64,000 bases of DNA. Origin: Acinetobacter rathckeae. Lineage in GTDB: Bacteria; Pseudomonadota; Gammaproteobacteria; Pseudomonadales; Moraxellaceae. A program made the translations under genes and the position numbers. The DNA lies in NCBI RefSeq assembly GCF_015627125.1, contig NZ_VTDO01000001.1:1-64000 (forward strand), in the 5' to 3' direction. The notes under the pieces are model-generated. The model saw nothing but the letters and a program-made list of their open reading frames with translations, made no database searches and was not told where the DNA came from. Shown piece after piece: positions 18,386 to 28,294 of the stretch; positions within the stretch are counted from its first letter, which is position 1; each line of letters begins with the position of its first letter.

Positions 18386-19513
18386 ATGCAGATTGGAATA
18401 CCAACCGAAGTTGTAGCAGATGAAAAGCGTGTGGCAGCAACACCAGAAACTGTAAAAAAGTTAATTGGTGCTGGTCATAGCGTGGTGATTGAGCGTGGTG
18501 CAGGCACCAACTCAGCATATGTCGATGTGGCCTATGAACAAGCAGGTGCAAGCATTGTAGATAATGCGTACCAAAGCAGTGACATTATTTTAAAAGTAAG
18601 AGCACCATTTGGTGACGAAATTAAAGCCATTACATCTGGTACGATTGTCGTTGCAATGTTTGATCCATTTCGTAACACCGAGTTAGATGAATTTGCCAAA
18701 CAAGGTATTTCTGCATTTTCTCTAGAGCTGTTACCACGAACACTGTCTCGTGCTCAGAATATGGATGTTTTATCATCACAAGCAAACTTATCTGGCTATA
18801 AGTCAGTATTGTTGGCAGCAACAGAGTATCAGGGCTTATTCCCAATGTTAATGACTGCTGCAGGTACAGTAAAACCTGCACGTGTTGTTGTGATGGGGGT
18901 AGGGGTTGCGGGTCTACAAGCGATTGCTACAGCAAAACGTTTAGGGGCAGTGGTTGAAGCAACAGACTTACGTCCTACAGCAAAAGAGCAAGTTGAGTCT
19001 CTGGGCGGTAAATGGTTAGACGTGCCAATGTCACCAGAAGAACAGCAACGTGCCGATGATGCCTTGAAAAATGGCTATGGTTGGATGCCGGGTGAGCAAT
19101 ACATTAAAGATCAAGCGGTGATTGTAGATAAAGCAGTGAGTAATGCAGATATTGTGATTACAACAGCATTATTGCCAGGGCGTAATGCACCACGTTTGAT
19201 TCATGCTGCCACCATTCAAAAAATGAAAGCTGGTTCTGTGATTTTAGACATGGCTGTTGAAACGGGTGGTAACGTTGAAGGTTCTGCTGTAAATGAAACC
19301 GTTGTGACTGAAAATGGCGTTAAAATTTTAGGTGTACCAAATATTCCATCTACTGTGGCAAAAGAAGCATCTGCATTATATGCACGCAATGTCTTTAATT
19401 TTGTAAGCACGTTATTTGATGAAAATCAGAAAGTTAACATTAATTTAGATGATGAAATTCAAAAAGCACTATTAGTGGCACATGACGGCCAATTATTGCT
19501 AAAACGCGGTTAA
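18386..19513 (+). CDS. pntAA: NAD(P) transhydrogenase subunit alpha, part 1 (PntAA)
   Basis: Cytoplasmic NAD(H)-binding domain I of the proton-translocating transhydrogenase, 375 aa, related to alanine dehydrogenase. The NAD fold [20 protein letters not shown] is at about residues 169-188; [13 protein letters not shown] follows. The membrane part of the alpha subunit is encoded separately by the next gene, as in Rhodospirillum and Acinetobacter, rather than fused as in E. coli. GGGG lies before the ATG. Confidence 0.94.
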   Translation: MQIGIPTEVVADEKRVAATPETVKKLIGAGHSVVIERGAGTNSAYVDVAYEQAGASIVDNAYQSSDIILKVRAPFGDEIKAITSGTIVVAMFDPFRNTELDEFAKQGISAFSLELLPRTLSRAQNMDVLSSQANLSGYKSVLLAATEYQGLFPMLMTAAGTVKPARVVVMGVGVAGLQAIATAKRLGAVVEATDLRPTAKEQVESLGGKWLDVPMSPEEQQRADDALKNGYGWMPGEQYIKDQAVIVDKAVSNADIVITTALLPGRNAPRLIHAATIQKMKAGSVILDMAVETGGNVEGSAVNETVVTENGVKILGVPNIPSTVAKEASALYARNVFNFVSTLFDENQKVNINLDDEIQKALLVAHDGQLLLKRG

Positions 19514-19523
19514 GGAGATCGGC

Positions 19524-19841
19524 ATGATTGAAACAATTACTATTTTTGTCTTGGCAATTTTTGTCGGCTACTACGTTGTTTGGGGTGTAACACCTGCACT
19601 ACATACACCATTAATGGCAGTAACCAATGCACTGTCTTCGATTGTGATTGTAGGGGCAATGATTCAAACCACAGGTTTGCCTGTATTGGGTATAGATGCA
19701 AATGTTGCATTTCAAAGTGTAAATGCAGTCAGTATTTTGGGTGCAGTGGCAGTATTTTTGGCAAGTATTAATATTTTTGGTGGCTTTGCGGTTACAGCAC
19801 GTATGCTAGAAATGTTTAAGCCAAAACAAAAGAAAAACTAA
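19524..19841 (+). CDS. pntAB: NAD(P) transhydrogenase subunit alpha, part 2 (PntAB)
   Basis: Small 105-aa membrane subunit with three or four hydrophobic helices, forming the domain II portion corresponding to the C-terminus of E. coli PntA. It starts 10 bp after pntAA with AAGGAG upstream and ends 11 bp before pntB. Together the three subunits make NADPH from NADH using the proton gradient. Confidence 0.92.
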   Translation: MIETITIFVLAIFVGYYVVWGVTPALHTPLMAVTNALSSIVIVGAMIQTTGLPVLGIDANVAFQSVNAVSILGAVAVFLASINIFGGFAVTARMLEMFKPKQKKN

Positions 19842-19852
19842 GGGGCTAAATC

Positions 19853-21307
19853 ATGGAGTTTATTCGAGACAATGCAGGGTGGCTTTATTTGGTTGGTGCC
19901 ATACTGTTTATTTTAACCTTACGTGGTTTATCTAGCCCAAAAACAGCGATTCGTGGTAATACCTACGGTATGGTTGCGATGGCAATTGCCGTGCTAACGA
20001 CATTCTTTGTGGTTGACCATGTGGTTGTTTGGCTTATTTTAGCACCGATGGCCTTGGGTGCTGTGGTGGGTATTGCTCGTGCACGTACAGTGCCTATGAC
20101 GCAAATGCCAGAAACTGTTGCATTGATGCACTCATTGGTTGGTTTGTCTGCGGTATTGATTGCTGTTGCCGCAATTTTACATAATAACCACTTGGTGGCT
20201 TTGTTTAGTGAAAATGCAACGGCATTACAAAATGCAGGTGTAGAACAAACACACATGAGCAAAGTTCATTTCTTTGAACTGTTTGTGGGTTGTTTTGTTG
20301 GTGCAATTACCTTTACAGCATCATTGTTTGCTTATGGTAAATTGGCTGCTAAAAAGTGGGCAAAAACCATTGCTGGTGGTTGGGTTAAACCACTTCAAGC
20401 CATCTTGTTTATTGTTATGTTGGGTTGTGGTGCATACTTCTTTACCAGTGGCAACATGACTGCATTTTGGTTAATGACTGTTTTTGCACTTGCCTTTGGT
20501 TGGGTATGGATTGCACCTGTAGGTGGTGGTGATATGCCAGTAGTGGTATCACTTTTAAACTCATTCTCAGGTTGGGCGGCAGCAGGTATTGGTTTCACTT
20601 TAGAAAACAATATGCTCATTGTTGCAGGTTCACTTGTGGGTTCATCTGGTGCGATCTTGTCTTACATTATGTGTAAAGCCATGAACCGTAGCATTATTAA
20701 TGTACTGTTTGGTGGTGCAATGAGTAGCGGTGCTGCTGTTGCTGCACAAGGTGGTGCACAGGTTGAGCGTAACTATCGCTCAGGTTCTGCCGATGATGCT
20801 GGTTTCTTAATGTCAAATGCAGACAGTGTTGTGATTGTACCGGGTTATGGTATGGCACAAGGTCGTGCACAAAATGCAGTAAAAGAACTGTCAACGATAC
20901 TAAAAGAGCAAGGGGTTAAAGTTCGCTTTGCGATTCACCCTGTTGCAGGTCGTATGCCTGGTCATATGAACGTACTTTTAGCAGAAGCAGATGTACCTTA
21001 CGAAGACATTTTGGAAATGGACGAGATTAACTCAGATTTTCCTGCGACAGATGTTGTTTTGGTGATTGGTGCAAATGACGTGGTTAACCCTGCTGCAAAA
21101 GATAACCCTGGCTCACCAATTTATGGTATGCCAATCTTAGAGGCATATAAAGCACGTACCATTATGGTCATTAAGCGTTCTATGGCAACGGGTTATGCTG
21201 GCCTAGATAACGACTTATTCTATGATGAAAAAACCATGATGATTTTTGGTGATGCCAAAAAAGTTGTAGAAGACATGACAAAATCAGTGAATGGCTCAGG
21301 CCACTAA
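19853..21307 (+). CDS. pntB: NAD(P) transhydrogenase subunit beta (PntB)
   Basis: 484 aa: an N-terminal multi-helix membrane domain (to about residue 285) completing the proton channel, and a C-terminal NADP(H)-binding domain III with PGYGMAQGRAQNAV, HPVAGRMPGHMNVLLAEA and GANDVVNPAA. Last gene of the pnt operon, followed by a terminator. Confidence 0.95.
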   Translation: MEFIRDNAGWLYLVGAILFILTLRGLSSPKTAIRGNTYGMVAMAIAVLTTFFVVDHVVVWLILAPMALGAVVGIARARTVPMTQMPETVALMHSLVGLSAVLIAVAAILHNNHLVALFSENATALQNAGVEQTHMSKVHFFELFVGCFVGAITFTASLFAYGKLAAKKWAKTIAGGWVKPLQAILFIVMLGCGAYFFTSGNMTAFWLMTVFALAFGWVWIAPVGGGDMPVVVSLLNSFSGWAAAGIGFTLENNMLIVAGSLVGSSGAILSYIMCKAMNRSIINVLFGGAMSSGAAVAAQGGAQVERNYRSGSADDAGFLMSNADSVVIVPGYGMAQGRAQNAVKELSTILKEQGVKVRFAIHPVAGRMPGHMNVLLAEADVPYEDILEMDEINSDFPATDVVLVIGANDVVNPAAKDNPGSPIYGMPILEAYKARTIMVIKRSMATGYAGLDNDLFYDEKTMMIFGDAKKVVEDMTKSVNGSGH

Positions 21308-21314
21308 CATCAGT

Positions 21315-21346
21315 TAAGGCTTTGCATATAAGCAAAGCCTTACTTT
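21315..21346 (+). terminator. pnt operon terminator
   Basis: AAGGCTTTGC, loop ATATAA, GCAAAGCCTT, then ACTTTTTG, 8 bp after the pntB stop. Confidence 0.8.
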
Positions 21347-21356
21347 TTGTCAGATA

Positions 21357-21388
21357 TAAAAAAGCCACAACGATTGTGGCTTTTTTTA
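21357..21388 (-). terminator. rsfS terminator
   Basis: AAAAAAGCCACAA with TTGTGGCTTTTTTT around a CGA-type loop. The A-run on the left makes a T-tail for the minus-strand rsfS; the T-run on the right also suits plus-strand readthrough from pntB. Confidence 0.8.
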
Positions 21389-21402
21389 TCGCTTTATATT
21401 TC

Positions 21403-21804
21403 TTAGCGAGTAGGCGCGTCTGTTGTACGCCACAAGCTTTCTAAATCATAAAACTGTCTTGCTGTTGGTAGCATGACATGTACAATAATATGACCTAGAT
21501 CAACAAGTACCCATTCTGCATCACGTTCACCTTCAATACCAAGTGGGCGAAAGCCTGCTTTACGAGCTTCATCTGCCACATTGTCTGCCAATGCTTTGAC
21601 ATGGCGTGTTGATGTTCCGCTTGCAATCACGATTGCATCTGCAACATTGCTGATACTGCTGACGTCTAGCTCAAGAATATCTTTTGCTTTTACATCTGTA
21701 AGTGCTTCATGTATAACTTTTAAACAGTCTTGTACATCTTGAGATTGTACTTGACCTAAATTGTCGTGAGAATTAGAAGCGCTGGGCGATGGTTCTAAAT
21801 TCAT
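21403..21804 (-). CDS. rsfS: Ribosomal silencing factor RsfS
   Basis: RsfS/Iojap family, 133 aa. Binds ribosomal protein uL14 and blocks subunit joining when nutrients are short. After a variable Ser/Asn-rich N-terminus come the conserved blocks DAIVIASGTSTRHVKALADN and EWVLVDLGHIIVHVM. Its neighbours here are pnt and gacS rather than the usual nadD-holA cluster, so it stands alone. Confidence 0.92.
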   Translation of the reverse strand: MNLEPSPSASNSHDNLGQVQSQDVQDCLKVIHEALTDVKAKDILELDVSSISNVADAIVIASGTSTRHVKALADNVADEARKAGFRPLGIEGERDAEWVLVDLGHIIVHVMLPTARQFYDLESLWRTTDAPTR

Positions 21805-21936
21805 AAAACTTCATTTTTCCAAATATATGGTTGACTGAGTAATATATCTTTTTTAGTTGAAAAATTCAATTATTGTACAGATAAAACACAGATAAATTAT
21901 TTGAATGCAGTGGTAGAAAATGGCTTGAGCATTGAT

Positions 21937-22065
21937 TTATTTTTGACTGGGCTTGATTGTCGCTTTTTTATAGCTATCGAGTGGTAAGACGCTTGAATGT
22001 TTCGATGTGTTTAAACTCAAAGGCGTTGCCAAAAGCAATGCCAAAATAAAAATTATTTTCTTCAT
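21937..22065 (-). CDS. Putative small secreted or lipid-free periplasmic peptide, 42 aa
   Basis: Short ORF in the rsfS-gacS gap. The N-terminus is a textbook signal-like sequence (MKKIIFILALLLATPLSL) followed by a polar, Lys/Ser-rich tail of about 24 residues ending SQK. No convincing Shine-Dalgarno sequence is visible, and no homology is recognised. It could be a decayed remnant of a longer secreted-protein gene. Confidence 0.4.
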   Translation of the reverse strand: MKKIIFILALLLATPLSLNTSKHSSVLPLDSYKKATIKPSQK

Positions 22066-22199
22066 TGTAAAGTGCTAACCAAATGAGATGTGTTTAGTCA
22101 AGTATAGATTTTGCTCGAATATAGTATAATACGGCAACTTTAAAAGCGTGACAATTATCACACTTTTAATTGTGTTTAAATATTTTATATTTTTACTAA

Positions 22200-25007
22200 T
22201 TAAGTTTGGTGTATTTTATTTTGAGCGGCTTTTCTAGTGAGTTCAATGACCTCTTTGAGCTCATTGAACCGTTGTAATGTTTCATGTGTAAACTGTTCAT
22301 CTGCTTTACGCTGTTGTTTACGCAAGGTTGAAATGAATTGTTCAAAGTCACCTGTGACTTGCTGTAAGCGGACTGTACCTACGTAACGTGTTGCACCATA
22401 TAAACGGTGTAAAACGTGCTCAAGCTGAGGGAAGTCTTCAAGTTCAATCAGTAAATGCATTTCTTCAATTTCAGTATCAAAACTATCGATCAGCATTTTT
22501 AGCAAATCAATTGCAAGTTCTTCTTTATTGGCAGCAAGTTGCACACTTTGAGTCCAATCTAAAATCGTAATATCTGTATTTTGATCATGCTTTAGTGTAT
22601 TGCGTGTATGTCTTTGCTCGAAGTGCTGGTTAGTTGTTGTCCACGTGGTAAGAATATGAATTAACTGCTCAAGTTGAATGGGTTTGGTCACATAGTCGTT
22701 CATACCCACAGTGAGCAATTTTTCTTTTTCATCAGCAAGTGCGTGTGCTGTAAGGGCAATAATGGGTAGTCCAGTGGTGTGTTCGGTGGTTGATTCTAAA
22801 GATCGAATTGCACGTGTGGTATCAATGCCAGACATGACTGGCATTTGAATATCCATAAAGACCAAGTCAAACGGTGTATTTTGTTGCCAATGCTGTTTAA
22901 TTAAATTCAATGCATCTTGTCCGCTGAGTGCTTTGGTGGTTTTTACATTCAGCTCCCCGAGTAACGCTTCAAGTACAATCAGGTTAGGCAGGTGGTCATC
23001 CACTGCTAAAATATGCAAACCTTGACCATCAAAGGTTTGTTGTTTGTGCGATGCGGTGTCGATTTTTTGGTTGTTTAGCGTTTGTAGCAACGCATGCCTA
23101 CTCAAGGGTTGATACAAAGGCGTAGCTTTGTAGTAAGCCAATACACTTGGCTCAAGTGACATTTGATAACCATAAATGGCTAAATTGCCTTGATATCGAG
23201 AGCGAATTTCTTTGAGTAGCGTGTGTGTGTCGCCACCATGATCTACAATCACCCATGTGTTTTTATTGTTTTGTAGTTGGTTTAATCGACTAAATAAATC
23301 TAAAATTGAGCTACTGGCTTGGTGGTTTATATGATCATTACTGAGATATTGATTTAAAATATAGGCAGTTTTGGTATGGGAAATAAAAGATACGACATGA
23401 ATATGAGACAGTGGTTCGGTATGCTGTGTCGCTTGTTCTATTTCAAATTGTGCTGTAAACCAAAAGGTTGAGCCTTTTTCCGCAGTGACTTTTTGTTGGT
23501 TATCTTCAAAACCAATCTCACCATGCATCATTTGTACCAGTTGTTTGGAAATTGCAAGGCCAAGTCCTGTACCGCCAAATTGACGCGTAATAGAGGTATC
23601 AACTTGTGAAAAGGAGTCAAATAGCTTTCGTTGATCCGCCTCGCTGACACCTATACCGCTGTCTTGTACACTAAAGTAAATCAGGCACTCTCTGCCGTGA
23701 GCAGTTTTTAATTCGCTATGAACAATAATTTCACCGCTTGCCGTAAATTTAATGGCATTAGAAATAAGGTTAGTTAAAATTTGTTTAAAACGAAGTGCAT
23801 CGCCAATGACACGCTGTGGTAGCTCGGGAGCAAAGAAAAATGCCATATAAATATTTTTTTCAGCAGCAAGCGGTGACAGCATGTCCATTACATCAAACAT
23901 GGTTTCTTCTAAGTCAAAAGAGGCTGTTTCTAGTTCGAGTTTTCCTGCATCAATTTTTGAGAAATCGAGGACATCATTAATTAATGCCAGTAAGTGTGCT
24001 GAAGATTTTCTAATGGTTTGTAAGTATAAGTTTTGGTCGTTGGTGAGATTGCTTTGTCGTAGCATTAAATGAATAAAGCCATCTATGCTGTTGAGTGGCG
24101 TACGTAATTCATGGCTAATATTGGCGAGAAAAACGGATTTAGATTGGTTAGCAGATACCGCTTGGTCACGTGCTTGTCTATAGGTAATGTTTTGCATTTC
24201 AAGCGTATCTAGAGTACGCCGTAAGTCGTCTTCAGTTTGTTCAGTATGATCTCTTAGCTCTAAGAAACTATGGTGTAAGCGTTGAAAAGTATGCTCTAGG
24301 TCTTTTTCAAGCAGTTGAAGTTCACTACTGTTTTGTTGTGTGATGGGCTCATTCAGGTTGTCTGCATGTACACGTTGAAGTTGCATGCGAATTTCATACA
24401 GTGGTGCAACCCAACGTCGTGAATAAAAGTTGAGGCACATCATGAGCAAGAGCAATGTAATAAATATGGTAATGATAATGGCGACTAAAATATGGTAATT
24501 GGCAAGCTCTAAAGCTTGGTTATTTAAAGAAACTACGAGCCAACTGTGCTGCCCTGTATGATTTGAGGTCAGTTTTTGTGCATAAACACTATTGCCGTGG
24601 TTAGGCAGTGGGCCAATAAACATTTGCTGACTTTGGATTGCTGGCCAACTGAGGTCATTTCGGCTACCAATACTTAAAATGGTTTGATTGTTTTGGTCTA
24701 TGAGTGCCACACGTTGTACGTGTGGGTCGCTGAGCATACGTTGTAAAATGCTTTGAACTTGACTATTTAAAGCAGGTTTTTTTTCTATTGTTTCAAAAAG
24801 TAACTGTGCGGTGTATTGGTAACGGGTTAGAATTGTAATTGCAGCATAGCGTTGTTGCTCTTGCGCAGACTGGCGAGTTTCTTTGAGTACAAAATAGGTA
24901 CTGACCACGGCTAAAATAGCAATTGGTATAAAAATAAGTAATACCAATTGACCATATGCATGGTTCAGTGGGAGTTGCTGTAAAATATTTTTTTTGTATT
25001 TTGCCAT
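22200..25007 (-). CDS. gacS: GacS/BarA hybrid sensor histidine kinase
   Basis: Unorthodox membrane kinase, 935 aa, which in gammaproteobacteria phosphorylates GacA/UvrY and controls Csr small RNAs, secondary metabolism and surface traits. Order seen: TM1 (about 20-42), periplasmic sensor region (about 43-170), TM2 (171-193), HAMP, HisKA with His299 (NISHELRTP), HATPase (GTGLGLAISKQLV), a receiver-like domain (about 535-645) that looks degenerate, a canonical receiver (VDDHLPN...LVFMDIQMPVMSG) and a C-terminal Hpt domain (HRLYGATRYVG). The partner response regulator is not in this window. Confidence 0.92.
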   Translation of the reverse strand: MAKYKKNILQQLPLNHAYGQLVLLIFIPIAILAVVSTYFVLKETRQSAQEQQRYAAITILTRYQYTAQLLFETIEKKPALNSQVQSILQRMLSDPHVQRVALIDQNNQTILSIGSRNDLSWPAIQSQQMFIGPLPNHGNSVYAQKLTSNHTGQHSWLVVSLNNQALELANYHILVAIIITIFITLLLLMMCLNFYSRRWVAPLYEIRMQLQRVHADNLNEPITQQNSSELQLLEKDLEHTFQRLHHSFLELRDHTEQTEDDLRRTLDTLEMQNITYRQARDQAVSANQSKSVFLANISHELRTPLNSIDGFIHLMLRQSNLTNDQNLYLQTIRKSSAHLLALINDVLDFSKIDAGKLELETASFDLEETMFDVMDMLSPLAAEKNIYMAFFFAPELPQRVIGDALRFKQILTNLISNAIKFTASGEIIVHSELKTAHGRECLIYFSVQDSGIGVSEADQRKLFDSFSQVDTSITRQFGGTGLGLAISKQLVQMMHGEIGFEDNQQKVTAEKGSTFWFTAQFEIEQATQHTEPLSHIHVVSFISHTKTAYILNQYLSNDHINHQASSSILDLFSRLNQLQNNKNTWVIVDHGGDTHTLLKEIRSRYQGNLAIYGYQMSLEPSVLAYYKATPLYQPLSRHALLQTLNNQKIDTASHKQQTFDGQGLHILAVDDHLPNLIVLEALLGELNVKTTKALSGQDALNLIKQHWQQNTPFDLVFMDIQMPVMSGIDTTRAIRSLESTTEHTTGLPIIALTAHALADEKEKLLTVGMNDYVTKPIQLEQLIHILTTWTTTNQHFEQRHTRNTLKHDQNTDITILDWTQSVQLAANKEELAIDLLKMLIDSFDTEIEEMHLLIELEDFPQLEHVLHRLYGATRYVGTVRLQQVTGDFEQFISTLRKQQRKADEQFTHETLQRFNELKEVIELTRKAAQNKIHQT

Positions 25008-25151
25008 GACTCAAGATAAGAGGCTCATTTCTTTTATTTTAGCATGTTTGTGCTTAATGTGATGAAGCATGTGGCGAATAAAGCATGTGAAATGAGTGCA
25101 GCAACATGCTTTTTTTCATACAATAAATGCATCGAGAAAAATGTAACGACT

Positions 25152-26084
25152 ATGAGCCAGAATCAGCCTAATTTTTTTGCAGAAGCACAATTTCTTTTAG
25201 ACCATTATGTTGGTCACACGCCATTGGTGCGTTTACAGCGTTTATCTGTAACAAGTCAAGCCACCATTTTGGCGAAGCTAGAAGGAAATAATCCTGCGGG
25301 TTCAGTTAAAGATCGTGCTGCCTATAATATGATTTTACAGGCAGAAAAGCGTGGTGATATTCGTCTGGGTGATACACTTATAGAAGCCACCAGTGGCAAT
25401 ACAGGCATTGCTTTGGCGATGGTTGCAGCCATGCGTGGTTATCGTATGACGCTTATTATGCCAAATAATATGAGCAGTGAGCGTAAAGACGCCATGTTGG
25501 CCTATGGTGCTCAACTCATTGAAGTGACACCTGAGCAGGGCATGGAAGGGGCGAGAGATTTGGCACTGGCCATGCAAGAAAAAGGGCAAGGCGTGGTGCT
25601 GAACCAATTTGGGAACCCTGATAATGTCAATGCACACTACTTAACCACAGGCCCTGAAATTTGGCAACAAACCCAAGGTAAAATCACACATTTTGTGAGT
25701 GCAATGGGTACGACAGGCACCATTATGGGGGTGTCTAAATACCTAAAAGAACAAAATCCAGATATTCAAATTATTGGCCTGCAGCCGACTGAAGGGGCAA
25801 GTATTGCAGGGATTCGCCGTTGGCCAACAGAATACTTACCAACAATTTTTGATGCACAACGTGTCGATCGTATTATAGATATTCCTCAAATTGAAGCAGA
25901 AAAGACCATGCGTGCTTTAGCAAAACATGAGGGTATTTTCTCAGGGGTGTCTTCAGGTGGTGCTGTGTGGGCATCTTTACAAATTGCGCAAGAGAATCCA
26001 GATGCAGTGATTGTCTGTATTATTTGTGATCGGGGTGATCGTTATTTATCGACTGGTTTGTTTTCTGTGCAAGATGAGGGTTAA
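25152..26084 (+). CDS. cysM: Cysteine synthase B (O-acetylserine sulfhydrylase)
   Basis: PLP enzyme making cysteine from O-acetylserine and sulfide or thiosulfate. From ATG 25152 it is 310 aa, as usual for CysM; the frame opens 36 codons earlier at 25044 but that extension is unlike the family. The PLP Lys53 sits in GSVKDRAAYN, the substrate loop is TSGNTGIALA, the phosphate loop GTTGTIMG, and CysM-type IRRWPTEYLP is present. It is divergent from gacS and starts a run of same-strand genes. Confidence 0.93.
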   Translation: MSQNQPNFFAEAQFLLDHYVGHTPLVRLQRLSVTSQATILAKLEGNNPAGSVKDRAAYNMILQAEKRGDIRLGDTLIEATSGNTGIALAMVAAMRGYRMTLIMPNNMSSERKDAMLAYGAQLIEVTPEQGMEGARDLALAMQEKGQGVVLNQFGNPDNVNAHYLTTGPEIWQQTQGKITHFVSAMGTTGTIMGVSKYLKEQNPDIQIIGLQPTEGASIAGIRRWPTEYLPTIFDAQRVDRIIDIPQIEAEKTMRALAKHEGIFSGVSSGGAVWASLQIAQENPDAVIVCIICDRGDRYLSTGLFSVQDEG

Positions 26085-26089
26085 ATGCC

Positions 26090-26863
26090 ATGCGGTTACC
26101 CATCTTAGTATTTAATATAGAAACAACCCTTGATTTGACTTCGGGTGCACACTTACACGGTTTAAGTCATTTAGCAGAACAAGACATTGAGCAGGCACTG
26201 AATAAACTACGCCGTCAAGAAACGGGTTCAGATTTTCAACGTTTGCCTTTACATAAAATTAGCTGTATTTCAGGGCTTTGGGTTGATGAGAACGGTTTGA
26301 GGTTATTTTCATTTTCTCATACAACGCTGACAGAGTTAGAAATATTAGAAAAATTCTTATCTATTTTTGAAAAGCGACATCCTATTTTGGTGAGTTGGAA
26401 TGGGGCACAGTTTGATTTGCCTGTGATTTTGCTAAGAGCCATGTACTATGGTTTATCTGCACCACGCTTATTTGATCAAGGCGAAATTGATCAGCAACGC
26501 CGTTTTAATAACTATCAAAATAGATATCATCAGCAACATATTGATTTAATGGATAGTATGTCGATGTTCAATCGGCAAAATTTTCAAAAGCTAGATGATA
26601 TCGCTGCATTTTTAGGACTACCATTTCGTGATAAAATAACCACACCTGTAGAGGTGAAGTCTGAGCAAGCGGTGATTCAAACATGGCTGATTTATTTACG
26701 CTGGGTGCTTTTAAAAGGGCAGTTAACACAGCCACAGCATGAAGACGCCATCCAAAATGTGATTGCGTGTTTAAAAGCACACACGCAACAGCACGACTTT
26801 CTAACGCACTGGCAAGCTGTTGCTGAACATACTGCACTGAGTCGTACATTCTTTCATGATTAA
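26090..26863 (+). CDS. PolB-type 3'-5' exonuclease-like protein
   Basis: DnaQ-like fold protein of the predicted PolB-type 3'-5' exonuclease family, 257 aa. The second motif SWNGAQFDLPVILLRAMYYG (about 104-123) and the region HIDLMDSMSMF / KLDDIAAFLGLP are clear. The first motif normally reads DIET; here it is NIET (residues 9-12), so the first metal-binding Asp is Asn. It starts 5 bp after cysM and is 3 bp from rlmD. Either a weakened nuclease or a nucleic-acid-binding relative. Confidence 0.82.
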   Translation: MRLPILVFNIETTLDLTSGAHLHGLSHLAEQDIEQALNKLRRQETGSDFQRLPLHKISCISGLWVDENGLRLFSFSHTTLTELEILEKFLSIFEKRHPILVSWNGAQFDLPVILLRAMYYGLSAPRLFDQGEIDQQRRFNNYQNRYHQQHIDLMDSMSMFNRQNFQKLDDIAAFLGLPFRDKITTPVEVKSEQAVIQTWLIYLRWVLLKGQLTQPQHEDAIQNVIACLKAHTQQHDFLTHWQAVAEHTALSRTFFHD

Positions 26864-26866
26864 TTT

Positions 26867-28273
26867 TTGAGTACTATTTTGAAATATTCTCGCCAAGCCA
26901 AAACCACAACAGCAACGCATATTTTTGCAGTTGAAGCCTTGTCACATGAAGGGCGTGGGATCAGCCATTATCATGAGAGCTTAGACCACCCGACAGATAA
27001 ACAAGGTAAAAAAGTCTTTATTCAGTTTGCTTTGCCTGATGAGCGTGTGTCTGCAAAAATTATTCGTCAAAGTAAGCGTTTTGAAGAAGCAGAAACCATA
27101 GAGCTACTTTCAGCACCGTCTATATATAGAACAGCCCCGATCTGTGAACATTTTACTGTGTGTGGTGGCTGTAGTTTGCAACATATGCAAGCCGATGAAC
27201 AAATTCGAGTAAAACAAAATACTTTAGCTTCTCATTTACAGCACTTTTCTGGTTTAGCACCTGATATATGGTTACCTGCGATTCGCTCAACGCGTCAAGA
27301 CTATCGTCGTCGTGCTCGTATCGGCGTACGTTATGTTGAGTCATCAAAAAAATTAGTGATGGGCTTTCGTGCGAGACAGACCAATCGCTTAGTACCGATA
27401 CAACATTGTCCAGTTTTAGACGTTGAGTTAGATCAGGCTTTGCCAGAGGTATATCAACTATTAAATCGTTTAATTGCTCGAAAGGACATCGGTCATATTG
27501 AGTTGTCTATGGGGCGTCATGAGATTGCCTTATTGATTCGGCATACTGCACCTTTGTCGCCATCTGATCTAAACAAGCTACAACAATTTGCACAGCAAAA
27601 ACGTTGGCAATTGTACTTACAGCCGAAAGATGCAGGGAGTGTGCATCGTATTGATACAGATGCACCGATGCGGTTGAGTTATCAGTTGGCTGACTTTGGA
27701 TTACAACTGGGCTTTGCACCCACAGACTTTACACAGGTCAATGATGGCGTGAATCAACAAATGATTAACTTGGCATGTAAGTTGCTTGATCTTCGTGCTG
27801 GAGAACGAGTACTCGACTTATTTTGTGGTTTAGGTAATTTTTCATTGCCGATTGCACAATGTGTAGGCGAGCAAGGGCATGTGGTTGCGGTTGAAGGTAG
27901 TGAAGCAATGGTTGAGCGAGGACGAGAAAATGCAACACGTAATCGGCTCAAAAATATTGAATTTTATGCACAAGATTTGACCCAGGATTTTTCAAAACAG
28001 CCGTGGGCGAAACAAGGCTTTGATGCATTGTTGATCGACCCACCACGCTCTGGTGCTGAACAAGTGATGCAATATATTGCCAACTTTGATGCCAAACGAA
28101 TTGTCTATGTATCTTGTGACCCTGCAACATTGGCACGAGATGCAGGCATACTCGTGCAAAAAGGGTATAGACTTAAACAGGCAGGGGTGATGGATATGTT
28201 TACGCATACGAGCCATGTCGAGTCGATTACCTTATTTGAAAAAATACAGCAATGTAATAACGAAAGTGAATGA
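26867..28273 (+). CDS. rlmD: 23S rRNA (uracil-1939-C5)-methyltransferase RlmD
   Basis: SAM-dependent m5U methyltransferase (RumA), about 468 aa. Shows an N-terminal TRAM-like domain, an Fe-S cluster motif with Cys93, Cys99 and Cys102 (CEHFTVCGGC) plus a later Cys in QHCPVLD, the SAM site LDLFCGLGNFSLPIA and the catalytic Cys in YVSCDPATLARD. The start is non-ATG: TTG at 26867, or TTG at 26879 four codons later. No strong Shine-Dalgarno is seen, which may mean low expression or coupling to the gene before it. Confidence 0.93.
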   Translation: MSTILKYSRQAKTTTATHIFAVEALSHEGRGISHYHESLDHPTDKQGKKVFIQFALPDERVSAKIIRQSKRFEEAETIELLSAPSIYRTAPICEHFTVCGGCSLQHMQADEQIRVKQNTLASHLQHFSGLAPDIWLPAIRSTRQDYRRRARIGVRYVESSKKLVMGFRARQTNRLVPIQHCPVLDVELDQALPEVYQLLNRLIARKDIGHIELSMGRHEIALLIRHTAPLSPSDLNKLQQFAQQKRWQLYLQPKDAGSVHRIDTDAPMRLSYQLADFGLQLGFAPTDFTQVNDGVNQQMINLACKLLDLRAGERVLDLFCGLGNFSLPIAQCVGEQGHVVAVEGSEAMVERGRENATRNRLKNIEFYAQDLTQDFSKQPWAKQGFDALLIDPPRSGAEQVMQYIANFDAKRIVYVSCDPATLARDAGILVQKGYRLKQAGVMDMFTHTSHVESITLFEKIQQCNNESE

Positions 28274-28294
28274 CGCAATTAATAGGAGATAGGT

